Shown here piece by piece: positions 38,751-47,628 of a stretch of DNA of 64,000 bases. Source of the DNA: Pseudomonas paracarnis. Lineage in GTDB: Bacteria > Pseudomonadota > Gammaproteobacteria > Pseudomonadales > Pseudomonadaceae. Within the stretch, counting starts at the first letter, position 1. Every line of letters begins with the position of its first letter. Below the pieces are notes generated by a model that was not told the origin of the DNA, made no database searches, and saw only the letters and a list, made by a program, of their open reading frames with translations. The stretch is from the NCBI RefSeq assembly GCF_904063055.1, contig NZ_CAJFCN010000007.1:1-64000 (forward strand), given 5' to 3'. The position numbers and the translations under genes were made by a program.

Positions 38751-40145
38751 ATGCACGATCCCCACAGCGAACGCATGAGTAGCGGCGAGACCCGAGCGGC
38801 AAGCGGTCTGGCCCTGGTGTTCGCCTTCCGTATGCTGGGCATGTTTATGGTGTTGCCGGTGCTGGCCACCTATGGGATGGATCTCGCAGGGGCGACCCCC
38901 GCCTTGATCGGCCTGGCGATTGGCGCCTATGGCCTGACCCAGGCAATTTTCCAGATTCCGTTCGGGATTATTTCCGACCGCATTGGCCGTCGCCCGGTGA
39001 TCTATCTCGGGCTGATCGTATTCGCCCTTGGCAGTGTGCTAGCGGCCCAGTCCGATTCGATCTGGGGCGTGATCGCCGGGCGCATCCTGCAGGGCGCCGG
39101 TGCGATTTCCGCCGCCGTGATGGCGCTGCTGTCGGACCTGACCCGCGAACAACACCGCACCAAGGCCATGGCGATGATCGGCATGACCATCGGCCTGTCG
39201 TTTGCCGTGGCCATGGTGGTCGGCCCCTTGCTCACGCGCGCGTTCGGCTTGCATGGGCTATTCCTGGCCACGGGCGGCATGGCGTTGTTCGGCATCCTGA
39301 TCGTGGCTTTTATGGTGCCGCGCTCCACCGGCACCCTGCAGCATCGTGAATCGGGCGTCGCACGCAAGGCGTTGCTGCCGACGCTCAAGCACCCGGACCT
39401 GCTGCGCCTGGATTTAGGTATCTTCGTATTACACGCCATGCTGATGTGCAGCTTCGTCGCCTTGCCCCTGGCCCTGGTGGAAAAAGCCGGCCTGCCCAAG
39501 GAACAGCACTGGTGGGTCTACCTCACTGCGCTGTTGATTTCGTTCTTCGCCATGATCCCGTTCATCATCTATGGCGAGAAGAAACGCAAAATGAAACGAG
39601 TTTTACTCGGCGCCGTCGCGACATTGATGCTCACTGAACTATTCTTCTGGCAGTTCGGCGACAGCCTGCGAGCATTAGTGATTGGTACGGTGGTGTTTTT
39701 CACCGCCTTCAACCTGCTCGAAGCGTCGTTGCCGTCACTGATCAGTAAAGTTTCACCGGCAGGCGGTAAGGGCACGGCCATGGGGGTGTATTCCACCAGC
39801 CAGTTCCTGGGTTCCGCGTTGGGCGGCATCATGGGCGGCTGGATGTTCCAGCATGGCGGTTTGTCGGTTGTGTTCCTCGGATGCGCCGGGCTGGCTGCAC
39901 TTTGGCTGGTCTTTGCTGTTACCATGCGCGAACCTCCCTACGTCACCAGTCTGCGTTTGCCGCTATCGCCCGAGGCGATCCGCGAAGCCGGCCTGGTAGA
40001 GCGCCTGAAGGCTGTCGTAGGGGTAACGGATGCAGTCGTGGTCGCTGAAGAGGCGGCCATTTACATCAAATTGGACACCGAATTATTGGATCGCGCGACG
40101 CTCGAGCAACTGGTCAACCCAGTGCCGACAGCGCGCCCAGCCTAG
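38751..40145 (+). CDS. MFS transporter, YajR-like
   Basis: A 464-residue major facilitator with twelve hydrophobic segments. The loop 2-3 motif A is clear (GIISDRIGRRPVIYLG). After the last segment comes a soluble tail of about 70 residues with a beta-alpha-beta pattern (EAAIYIKLDTELLDRATLEQLV), matching the YAM domain of E. coli YajR. Substrate is unknown. It is divergent from uvrA and followed by ssb after nine bases; the uvrA-MFS-ssb order is conserved in Pseudomonas. Confidence 0.88.
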   Translation: MHDPHSERMSSGETRAASGLALVFAFRMLGMFMVLPVLATYGMDLAGATPALIGLAIGAYGLTQAIFQIPFGIISDRIGRRPVIYLGLIVFALGSVLAAQSDSIWGVIAGRILQGAGAISAAVMALLSDLTREQHRTKAMAMIGMTIGLSFAVAMVVGPLLTRAFGLHGLFLATGGMALFGILIVAFMVPRSTGTLQHRESGVARKALLPTLKHPDLLRLDLGIFVLHAMLMCSFVALPLALVEKAGLPKEQHWWVYLTALLISFFAMIPFIIYGEKKRKMKRVLLGAVATLMLTELFFWQFGDSLRALVIGTVVFFTAFNLLEASLPSLISKVSPAGGKGTAMGVYSTSQFLGSALGGIMGGWMFQHGGLSVVFLGCAGLAALWLVFAVTMREPPYVTSLRLPLSPEAIREAGLVERLKAVVGVTDAVVVAEEAAIYIKLDTELLDRATLEQLVNPVPTARPA

Positions 40146-40154
40146 GAGAACGTT

Positions 40155-40670
40155 ATGGCCCGTGGGGTTAACAAAGTCATATTGGTCGGTACTTGCGGCC
40201 AGGATCCCGAAGTTCGCTACTTGCCTAACGGTAACGCCGTGACCAACCTGAGCCTGGCGACCAGCGAACAGTGGACCGACAAGCAGACCGGCCAGAAGGT
40301 CGAGAAGACCGAATGGCACCGCGTGTCGATGTTCGGCAAGGTCGCAGAGATCGCCGGTGAATACCTGCGCAAAGGTTCGCAGGTCTACATCGAAGGCAAA
40401 CTGCAAACCCGTGAGTGGGAAAAAGACGGCATCAAGCGTTACACCACCGAAATCGTGGTCGACATGCAAGGCACCATGCAACTGCTGGGTGGCCGTCCAC
40501 AGGGCGACCAACAGGGCCAGGGCGGCATGTCCAACTCGGCACCGCGCCCACAGCAGTCGCGTCCACAGCCAAGCCAGCAGCCACAGCGTGAGTCGCGCCC
40601 AGCACCACAGCAGGCTGCTCCGCAACCGGCTCCGGATTTCGACAGCTTTGATGACGATATCCCGTTCTAA
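40155..40670 (+). CDS. ssb: Single-stranded DNA-binding protein
   Basis: SSB coats single-stranded DNA and recruits repair and replication proteins. The 171-residue product has the OB fold (about 1-112, with GVNKVILVGTCGQDPEVRYLPNG), a Gln/Pro/Gly-rich linker, and the acidic C-terminal peptide DFDSFDDDIPF that binds partner proteins. It starts nine bases after the MFS gene with AGGAGAACG as ribosome site, and ends in a strong terminator. Confidence 0.98.
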   Translation: MARGVNKVILVGTCGQDPEVRYLPNGNAVTNLSLATSEQWTDKQTGQKVEKTEWHRVSMFGKVAEIAGEYLRKGSQVYIEGKLQTREWEKDGIKRYTTEIVVDMQGTMQLLGGRPQGDQQGQGGMSNSAPRPQQSRPQPSQQPQRESRPAPQQAAPQPAPDFDSFDDDIPF

Positions 40671-40696
40671 GGTCCAAGACCGACCCTGAACAAACA

Positions 40697-40730
40697 AAAC
40701 CCCCGATAGCGAAAGCATCGGGGTTTTTTT
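40697..40730 (+). terminator. Intrinsic terminator of ssb
   Basis: AAACCCCCGAT-a-GC pairs with GC-ATCGGGGTTT around GAAA and ends in seven T residues. Confidence 0.9.
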
Positions 40731-40856
40731 ATGGGCGATGAACAGGCGTCGGTGCACGCGCTGCCTTTTTGCAGGCAGCACACCAACCCCAGCATTTGTT
40801 CTCATGGTTCACAAGATTTAGGCTGTCGCCACCTCTAAGAAAGAAGGAAGGCTGTG

Positions 40857-41618
40857 ATGACCTGGTCCGCCAAGCAGTACACGATGTTCGAACAGCAGCG
40901 CACTCGCCCTGTCCGTGACCTGATTGCGGCAATTCCCAACACCGACGTGGGCACCGCAGTCGACCTGGGGTGCGGGCCGGGGAACTCCACCGAGGTACTG
41001 GCCGAGCGTTTCCCCCAAGCACAGATCACGGGCATGGACAGCTCCGATGACATGTTGGTAGAGGCCCGCAAGCGCCTGCCCAGGTTGAACTTCGAGCTGG
41101 CAGATATCGGCGCCTGGCACCCTGCGCAACGCTTGGATGTGATTCTGGCCAATGCCTCGCTGCAATGGCTGCCGGACCACGCCACGCTCTACCCGCACTT
41201 GGTCCACCAACTGAACCCAGGCGGTACGCTGGCGGTGCAAACCCCGGACAACCTTGACGAGCCCGCCCATCGCCTGGCCCGTGAAGTTGCGGCCGATGGC
41301 CCGTGGTCGGCGAAGATAGGGGCGGTCAAACACAATGAGCGGCACACCGCCAGTTACTACTACGAGCTGCTGAGCAAGCATTGCAGCACCGTGGATGTGT
41401 GGCGCACCACCTATCACCACCCGTTGGCGGACCACTCGGCGGTGGTGGAGTGGTTCAAGGCCTCGGCATTGCGGCCTTTTCTCGCACCGTTGACCGACGA
41501 TGAAAAAGCCGCCTTCCTGCAGCAATACCAGGCGCGAATTACCCAGGCTTATCCAGCCCTGGCCGATGGCACGGTGTTGTTGCCCTTTCCGCGCCTGTTC
41601 ATCATCGCCACACGCTAA
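40857..41618 (+). CDS. tam: Trans-aconitate 2-methyltransferase-like protein
   Basis: Tam methylates trans-aconitate, a by-product that inhibits aconitase, using SAM. The 253-residue protein closely resembles E. coli Tam along its length: AVDLGCGPGNST (SAM motif I), ITGMDSSDDM, LANASLQWLPDH, and VWRTTYHHPL. The ATG at 40857 follows AAGGAAG; a GTG one codon upstream is possible. It stands alone after the ssb terminator. Confidence 0.88.
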   Translation: MTWSAKQYTMFEQQRTRPVRDLIAAIPNTDVGTAVDLGCGPGNSTEVLAERFPQAQITGMDSSDDMLVEARKRLPRLNFELADIGAWHPAQRLDVILANASLQWLPDHATLYPHLVHQLNPGGTLAVQTPDNLDEPAHRLAREVAADGPWSAKIGAVKHNERHTASYYYELLSKHCSTVDVWRTTYHHPLADHSAVVEWFKASALRPFLAPLTDDEKAAFLQQYQARITQAYPALADGTVLLPFPRLFIIATR

Positions 41619-41640
41619 AGCGATCAGCCCCGGGTGGCGG

Positions 41641-42204
41641 TCACGCAGCCGCTGCTTGGGCCTGCAGATATTCCTCTGCCGACACTACACCCGCATAGCC
41701 AAATGCCAGGGAGGCCATGTACGCCCCGTGCACCTGCGCCGCCGGAATCACCTGCCCGTTGAATTCCTGGTCGCGGGTCGCGCAGGCATCATGGATCACC
41801 GTAACCTTGTAGCCCAGGTCCGCCGCCGCCCGTACCACGGCGTCAATGCACATATGGCTCATGCTGCCTACCACCACCACGTCGGTGATGCTGCGCTGTT
41901 CCAGCAGTTCGCGCAGGTTGGTTTGGCGAAACGCATTCACGAAGTGTTTGAGCACCACCGGTTCCTCGCCCTCGTTGAGCACCTTGGCATGCAAGTGCGC
42001 GCCTTCGGAGCCCGGTGTGAAGAACGGTGCGTCGTCGCCAGCGAACTCATGCCGTACATGAATCACCGCATCGCCTGCTTGTCGAAACGCCTGTAGCACC
42101 TGCGCTGCCTTGTCCGCTGCGGCTTCCACGCCGTCGAGCGGCCACTTGCCCTGGGGGAAGTAGTCGTTCTGGATATCGATTAGGATGAGCGCCTGCTTGG
42201 CCAT
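41641..42204 (-). CDS. Isochorismatase-family cysteine hydrolase
   Basis: A 187-residue protein of the cysteine hydrolase superfamily that includes isochorismatase, nicotinamidase and N-carbamoyl hydrolases. The catalytic triad can be placed at Asp10 (LILIDIQNDY), Lys86 (VVLKHFVNAF) and Cys119 (SMSHMCIDAV). Substrate cannot be read from sequence. It is divergent from the adjacent GlxA-type regulator, which suggests that regulator as a possible controller. Confidence 0.85.
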   Translation of the reverse strand: MAKQALILIDIQNDYFPQGKWPLDGVEAAADKAAQVLQAFRQAGDAVIHVRHEFAGDDAPFFTPGSEGAHLHAKVLNEGEEPVVLKHFVNAFRQTNLRELLEQRSITDVVVVGSMSHMCIDAVVRAAADLGYKVTVIHDACATRDQEFNGQVIPAAQVHGAYMASLAFGYAGVVSAEEYLQAQAAAA

Positions 42205-42300
42205 GTGTGTTGCCTCGTGATGGGTTGATGGGCCTAGTATCTTAGCTGGCGATCACACCGAGAATTGGCTGCACCGACAATAACAGGGGGAAAACTGACA

Positions 42301-43272
42301 ATGGCCGCGCAACGCAGCACTGTCGAGCTGGGTGTGTTGATCTACCAGGGCGCGCAACTCGCCGCAGTCCACGGGCTGACCGACCTGTTCGGGGTCGCTA
42401 ACCGCATCGCCGCCGAGCATGACTCTGCGCAACTGCCGCTGCTGCGGGTCAGCCACTGGCAGGTAGATGCCCACGGCACGCCCGCGCGCACGTTCGACAG
42501 CCACCCAGGCCCCGAGCAACCGATGATGGCCGTGTTGGTGCCACCCTCGATTGCAGAGTTCACCGAAGACCAGGCGCCGCCTGCGCTGCTGGATTGGCTG
42601 CGCCTGCAACATGCGGGCGGCACCGTGCTGGGCGGCGTGTGCATCGGCTCGATCATGCTGGCGCGCAGCGGCCTGTTGGATGGCCGCAGCGCCACCACCC
42701 ACTGGTCCTCCGCGAAGTCTTTTGCGGCCTGTTACCCGGCGGTGCGACTGGAAGCGGATAAACCTATTGTCGATGACGGCGACCTGATCACCTCCGCTGG
42801 GCTTATGGCCTGGTCGGAATTGGGCCTGCGCCTGGTCGATCGGCTTATGGGGCCGAGCATTGCAGCTGACACTGCGCGCTTTCTGGTGATCGAGCACAGC
42901 GCCAGTGCCAGCCAGTGCGGTAGCAACTTTGCGCCGATTCTCAGGCATGGTGATGGTGCGGTCCTCAAGGTCCAGCATTGGCTGCAGGCCAGTGGCGCGG
43001 TGGATGTGTCCGTGGCGGCGATGGCGCAGGAGGCGAACCTGGAGGAGCGCACGTTCTTGCGCCGCTTTCGCAACGCCACCGGGCTGAAACCCACCGAGTA
43101 CTGTCAGCATCTGCGAGTCGGCAAGGCGCGGCAGATGCTGGAGTTCACCAACGGCACGATCGATCACATTGCTTGGACCGTGGGCTATCAGGACCCCAGC
43201 GCCTTTCGCGTCATCTTCAAGAAAATCACCGGCCTGTCCCCCAGCGATTACCGCAACCGCTTCGGGGTTTGA
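42301..43272 (+). CDS. GlxA-type AraC family transcriptional regulator
   Basis: A 323-residue regulator with an N-terminal DJ-1/PfpI-like amidotransferase-fold domain (about 8-195, with Cys114 in LGGVCIGSIML) and a C-terminal AraC double helix-turn-helix (about 225-320, PTEYCQHLRVGKARQMLE, then DPSAFRVIFKKITGLSPSDYRNRF). Such regulators often control amine, arginine or carnitine catabolism; the ligand is unknown. The ATG at 42301 follows AGGGGG; the 96-bp gap is shared with the divergent hydrolase. Confidence 0.88.
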   Translation: MAAQRSTVELGVLIYQGAQLAAVHGLTDLFGVANRIAAEHDSAQLPLLRVSHWQVDAHGTPARTFDSHPGPEQPMMAVLVPPSIAEFTEDQAPPALLDWLRLQHAGGTVLGGVCIGSIMLARSGLLDGRSATTHWSSAKSFAACYPAVRLEADKPIVDDGDLITSAGLMAWSELGLRLVDRLMGPSIAADTARFLVIEHSASASQCGSNFAPILRHGDGAVLKVQHWLQASGAVDVSVAAMAQEANLEERTFLRRFRNATGLKPTEYCQHLRVGKARQMLEFTNGTIDHIAWTVGYQDPSAFRVIFKKITGLSPSDYRNRFGV

Positions 43273-43441
43273 ATCGTGCAGAACGCCGCAGGCTTCTCCG
43301 CGGGTCGTGCAGAATAAAACAGGCTAACGGCCATCATTTTTTGCGCAACTGATTGATTTAACAGCTCTTCCCTCAATCCCAGCGTTGGCCTGATCCATGC
43401 AACCTCATTGCTACACAAAGGTTGATAGAAAAGGGGACCGC

Positions 43442-44551
43442 ATGACCCCCATAAGTCGCAAGAAGTTGGTGGTCGCCCACTCCATGCGAGAGGGGGCGCC
43501 CCTGCATGAAATCGAAACCAACCGCGCCCTCGCACGCTGGCTGGCGCAGATCCTGGGGCTCAAGTTCGGTGGCAGTTACGACCCGGCCCTGCATGTGGGT
43601 CGGGAATTGTATCTGCTGCCCACGCAAACCCTGGTCGGGCCAGCCCAAGCGCGCCAGCTCAATATCAAGGGGCCTGGCGATCTGTGGGGCGGCTATGTCG
43701 ATCACGCTTTTATCTGCACCAAGGCCATCACGCATGGCCTGCTGAGTCCCGAGGCCAAGGCGCCCGAAGGCTGGTCGCCGACATTCTGCGAGCGCGTGCG
43801 TGACGTAGTGTTGGACGGCGTGAGTGTGTTCGCCCTTGAGGACGCGCGGCCTGCCGCGACCCGCTTGCTCTACAGTGGCCCGATTCGTCTGAAACCCGTG
43901 AACGCCTGTGCAGGGCGCGGGCAGGAAGTTATCCACAGCCTGGATGAGTTCGACGCGATAGTGGCGCGCCCGGAAGCGGCCCGAATGTTCAATGAAGGCG
44001 TGGTGCTGGAACAAGACCTGCACGCGGTGGTCACCCACAGCGTGGGCCAGAGTTTTATTGGCGATCACCTCATTAGCTACTGCGGCGAGCAGCACCTGAC
44101 CCAAGACGGGCAGGGGGAAGAGGTCTACGGCGGTTCCGATCTGCTGGTCGTCCCCGGTGATTATGCTGCCCTGCTCAAACTGGATCTGCGTGAAGACGTG
44201 CGTGAGGCCATTGAACAGGCGCTGGTTTTCGACCGTGCTGCGGACGAAGCCTACCCAAGCTTCTTCGCCTCGCGCCGCAACTACGACATCGCCCAAGGCC
44301 TGGACAGCACAGGCCAGCGCCGTAGTGGTGTGCTCGAACAATCGTGGCGCATGGGCGGGGCCAGCAGCGCGGAAGTCGCGGCGTTGCAGAGTTTTATCAA
44401 CCATCCGGGCCTTAAGGCCATCCGTGTGTCCTCGGTAGAAACCTATGTAGACCAGGCGCTGCCGGCGGATGCCATCGAGGTATACCGAGGCCCGGCCGAA
44501 AACAGCGACTTTCTACTCAAGTATGTGACGGTCAAGACTTATGACGGCTAG
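43442..44551 (+). CDS. DUF3182 family protein, ATP-grasp-like
   Basis: A 369-residue protein I recognise as DUF3182, without a proven function. It has features of ATP-grasp ligases: a strand ending in Lys151 followed by a glycine-rich loop (RLKPVNACAGRGQEV, 149-163), the hinge-like VVLEQDL (187-193), and a late KPxxx-free catalytic region with FFASRRNYDIAQG. Conserved Trp/His-rich patches (GDLWGGYVDHAFICTKAITHGL) may bind substrate. The ATG at 43442 has AGGGGA five bases upstream; an ORF extension lacks this. It overlaps the downstream hydrolase by 11 bases. Confidence 0.75.
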   Translation: MTPISRKKLVVAHSMREGAPLHEIETNRALARWLAQILGLKFGGSYDPALHVGRELYLLPTQTLVGPAQARQLNIKGPGDLWGGYVDHAFICTKAITHGLLSPEAKAPEGWSPTFCERVRDVVLDGVSVFALEDARPAATRLLYSGPIRLKPVNACAGRGQEVIHSLDEFDAIVARPEAARMFNEGVVLEQDLHAVVTHSVGQSFIGDHLISYCGEQHLTQDGQGEEVYGGSDLLVVPGDYAALLKLDLREDVREAIEQALVFDRAADEAYPSFFASRRNYDIAQGLDSTGQRRSGVLEQSWRMGGASSAEVAALQSFINHPGLKAIRVSSVETYVDQALPADAIEVYRGPAENSDFLLKYVTVKTYDG

Positions 44552-45296
44552 AAGCGAGAGCATCACCATCGATATAGACGACGAACAGATGAGCGGGACA
44601 TTCCTCAGTCCCAAGTCCAAAGTGCCCGGCGTGTTGTTCGTGCACGGCTGGGGCGGCAGCCAGGAGCGCGACCTGGAGCGGGCCAAAGGTATCGCAGGCC
44701 TTGGATGTGTATGCCTGACCTTCGACCTGCGTGGCCATGCTGGCACCGGCATCCCTTTGTCGCGCGTCACCCGCGAAGACAACCTGCGCGACCTGTTGGC
44801 CGCTTACGATCGCCTGCTGTCCCACCCGGCTATCGACACCTCGGCTGTGGCAGTGGTGGGCACCAGTTATGGCGGGTACCTCGCGGCGATCCTCACCTCA
44901 TTGCGCCCGGTACGTTGGCTGGCGCTGCGAGTGCCGGCGCTGTACCGCGATCAGGAATGGCTCAAACCCAAGCGCGACTTGGATAAAGCCGACCTGATGG
45001 ATTACCGCGGCACCCTCGTGCAAGCCGAAACCAACCGTGCCCTGCATGCCTGCGCGCAATTTACCGGCGATGTGCTGATTGTCGAATCGGAAACCGACGA
45101 CCATGTGCCCCACGCCACCATCATGAGTTACCGCGCGGCGTGCCAGCAGACCCATTCGCTGACCCACCGCATCATCGACGGCGCCGACCATTCCCTGAGC
45201 GACCCGGTGTCGCAACAGGCCTACACCTCGATCCTGGTGGACTGGATTACCGAGATGGTGGTGGGGGAGCGGTTGAGCATCATTCAGGCTCGATAG
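44541..45296 (+). CDS. Alpha/beta hydrolase coupled to DUF3182
   Basis: A 251-residue alpha/beta hydrolase of the dienelactone-hydrolase/BAAT type. The oxyanion region is VHGWGGSQERD, the nucleophile elbow is GTSYGG with Ser109, the acid is in the ESETDDHVPH strand, and the histidine is in DGADHSLSDP. There is no signal peptide, so it is cytoplasmic. Its start lies within the last codons of the DUF3182 gene, so the two proteins are made together and probably act on one substrate; which one is unknown. Confidence 0.85.
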   Translation: MTARSESITIDIDDEQMSGTFLSPKSKVPGVLFVHGWGGSQERDLERAKGIAGLGCVCLTFDLRGHAGTGIPLSRVTREDNLRDLLAAYDRLLSHPAIDTSAVAVVGTSYGGYLAAILTSLRPVRWLALRVPALYRDQEWLKPKRDLDKADLMDYRGTLVQAETNRALHACAQFTGDVLIVESETDDHVPHATIMSYRAACQQTHSLTHRIIDGADHSLSDPVSQQAYTSILVDWITEMVVGERLSIIQAR

Positions 45297-45310
45297 TCGT
45301 TGCCCTTGTG

Positions 45311-45389
45311 ATCGCTTTCGCGGGCAAGCCCGGCTCCCCACCTGGGAATGCATTCCCCTGTGGGAGCCGGGCTTGCCCGCGATAGCGAT
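45311..45389. repeat. REP pair (REPIN)
   Basis: Inverted arms TCGCGGGCAAGCCCGGCTCC and its near-complement ending GGGCTTGCCCGCGA enclose a short loop with GAATGCATTC. It lies between convergent genes, the usual location for pseudomonad REPs. Confidence 0.88.
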
Positions 45390-45410
45390 TCCACCGTCAC
45401 CACCGTCTCA

Positions 45411-46376
45411 TCAGGCAGTTTTCTTAACCCGCAACGCCTTGGCCTTGGCCTCCACCCCCAAATACATCACCAGTGCAATCAACAACGGGCAGATAAAATA
45501 AATCGCCCGGTACGCGATCAGCCCGGCCAGCAAACTCCCCCGCGACGCCTCATGCTGCAACAGCGCAATGAACACCGCCTCCAAAACCCCCAAGCCGGCG
45601 GGAATATGGGTGACCACCCCGGCAATTGCGCTGATCAACAGCACCCCCAGCACTACGGGGTAATCCAGTTTGGCGGGCAACAAGGCAAATATCACCGCCG
45701 CCATCAACGACCAGTTCAACGCACCCAGGGCCAGTTGCAAACAGGCCATACGCAGCGACGGCAAGTTGATCTCGATACCGCGGATCGACCACGCGCGCTT
45801 TTTCGAAAACCGGCACGCCGCCAGGTAGCCCAGGCTCGCGAGCACCAACAACCCCCCGACCCCTTGCAAGGCGCCGCTGCTGAGCTTCCAGCCCGGCGGC
45901 AGGGTCACCAACCCGCTGCTGAATACCACTCCGGCCAACGCCATATAGCCAAACCAATTGGTGGCCAGGCTCAGGCCGAGGATCTTGGCGATATTGCTGG
46001 TGCTCACGCCCAGGCGCGAATACAGCCGATACCGCATGGCGATGCCACCGACCCAGGCGCTGAGGTTGAGGTTGAATGCGTAGCTGATGAAACCCACCGG
46101 CAATATCTGCTTCCAACGCAACGGCTGGCGAATGTAGGTGCGGCCGATCAAGTCGAAGCAGGCATAGACGATAAAACTGCACAGCGTCAGCGCGCCGGCG
46201 ATGAACAATGTGCGCAGCTTGAACTCGCTCAGGGTCTGGAACACTTCGCTCCAGTCGATGCGCCGGGCCAGCAGGGTAAACAACACGATCAGCAGCACGA
46301 AGAACGCGATCGTCAGCGGTTTCTTCCAGCGCTTGAACCCAGAGGCTTGCGCTTGGGGGCGGGCTTCAGACGTCAT
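45411..46376 (-). CDS. ybhN: YbhN-like inner-membrane protein (lysylphosphatidylglycerol synthetase transmembrane family)
   Basis: A 321-residue integral membrane protein with about eight hydrophobic segments and the conserved AWVGGIAMRYRLYSRLGV loop of the UPF0104/LPG-synthase N-terminal family. E. coli YbhN is its counterpart, encoded with clsB and ybhP in the same order. It may help move or accommodate the lipids made by ClsB. The ATG at 46376 overlaps the clsB end by 11 bases; a TTG 15 bases upstream would add five residues. Confidence 0.85.
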   Translation of the reverse strand: MTSEARPQAQASGFKRWKKPLTIAFFVLLIVLFTLLARRIDWSEVFQTLSEFKLRTLFIAGALTLCSFIVYACFDLIGRTYIRQPLRWKQILPVGFISYAFNLNLSAWVGGIAMRYRLYSRLGVSTSNIAKILGLSLATNWFGYMALAGVVFSSGLVTLPPGWKLSSGALQGVGGLLVLASLGYLAACRFSKKRAWSIRGIEINLPSLRMACLQLALGALNWSLMAAVIFALLPAKLDYPVVLGVLLISAIAGVVTHIPAGLGVLEAVFIALLQHEASRGSLLAGLIAYRAIYFICPLLIALVMYLGVEAKAKALRVKKTA

Positions 46377-47628
46377 GGGGCGTGGCCTCAAAAGGTTTCA
46401 AACGCGGTTTGTGGGCCGGTAACCAACTGGCCAGTACCGGGAAATGGCGCATCACATGAAACACCAGGAAACCCACGGTCAAGCGCCAGAGCCACAGACG
46501 TGGCTTGCGCTTTTCCGGAATGGTCTGGCAATGATTGTGGGCGAGGGCTTCCAGGCGTTCGTAGAGCTGCTGATTGAAAGCCCGGTCGCGAATCAGCACA
46601 TTGGCTTCCAGGTTTAATGCCAGGCTCAGTGGGTCCAGGTTGCTCGAACCGACGGTGCTCCATTCGTCATCCACCAGCGCCACCTTGCCGTGCAGCGGGC
46701 GTTGGCAGTATTCGTGAATCACCACGCCATCCTTGAGCAAGTAGTCATAGAGCATGCGCGCGGCCAGTTTCGCCAACAGCACGTCGGGCTGGCCCTGCAT
46801 GATCAACTGCACCTGCACGCCACGGCGCGCCGCGTTGCGGATCTCGCGAAGCAGGCGATAGCCGGGGAAGAAATACGCGTTGGCGATCACCACGCGCCGC
46901 CGAGCCTGGCTCAAGGCGTGGATATACGCCTCCTCGATATCGTCACGATGCTGAATGTTATCGCGATAAATCAGGCGCACCAGGCCGTCGCCTGGCTCGT
47001 TCGTCCAGGGCGAAGGCCGTTGCTGGCGCCGTCGCCAACCGCGACGGCTGCGCACCTGGCGGCCACTTTGGGCGAGGGCGAAATGGTGCAGGTCGGCCAC
47101 GGCCGGGCCGATCACCTGTACTGAGTAATCCTGCTTGGCTTCGGGGCCGAAATCCGCCAAGTGGTCAGCAGAAAAATTGATCCCGCCGATAAACGCCACG
47201 CGGGCATCCACCACGACAATCTTGCGGTGCAGGCGGCGAAACCAGTTAGTGCGTATGCCGAAGGTCTTGGGCGCCGGGTCGAACATCTGCACCATCACCC
47301 CGGCTTCGGCCAACTCCCGCAGGAAGCCCGGGCTCAGCTCGCCGCAACCAAAACCGTCGAGGCTGACCACCACCTTTACCCCACGCTTGGCCGCCTCGAT
47401 GAGGATGCTGTGCAGCTCAAAGCCGACCTTGTCTTCAAAGAGGATGAAGGTCTCCAGCAGGATCTCGCGCTCTGCCGCCCGCAAAGCCTCGAACACAGCG
47501 GGAAAGTACGCCTCGCCGTTCTCCAGCAACGCCACCTGGTTGCCGCTCTGCCAGCCGTAATCCAGATCCCGCGCTTTGCTGTCATCTGGCGGTTGGTCTG
47601 TGGCGATATGGTCTACCGCGACGTTCAT
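46366..47628 (-). CDS. clsB: Cardiolipin synthase B
   Basis: ClsB is a phospholipase-D-family enzyme that condenses phosphatidylglycerol with another lipid to make cardiolipin at the inner membrane. The 420-residue protein has two HKD motifs (HRKIVVVD in the first half and HGKVALVD in the second, each followed by GG-N or GSSNLD). There is no N-terminal membrane pair, as in ClsB rather than ClsA. The ATG at 47628 overlaps the ybhP stop (ATGA) and the 3' end overlaps ybhN. Confidence 0.9.
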   Translation of the reverse strand: MNVAVDHIATDQPPDDSKARDLDYGWQSGNQVALLENGEAYFPAVFEALRAAEREILLETFILFEDKVGFELHSILIEAAKRGVKVVVSLDGFGCGELSPGFLRELAEAGVMVQMFDPAPKTFGIRTNWFRRLHRKIVVVDARVAFIGGINFSADHLADFGPEAKQDYSVQVIGPAVADLHHFALAQSGRQVRSRRGWRRRQQRPSPWTNEPGDGLVRLIYRDNIQHRDDIEEAYIHALSQARRRVVIANAYFFPGYRLLREIRNAARRGVQVQLIMQGQPDVLLAKLAARMLYDYLLKDGVVIHEYCQRPLHGKVALVDDEWSTVGSSNLDPLSLALNLEANVLIRDRAFNQQLYERLEALAHNHCQTIPEKRKPRLWLWRLTVGFLVFHVMRHFPVLASWLPAHKPRLKPFEATPHDV

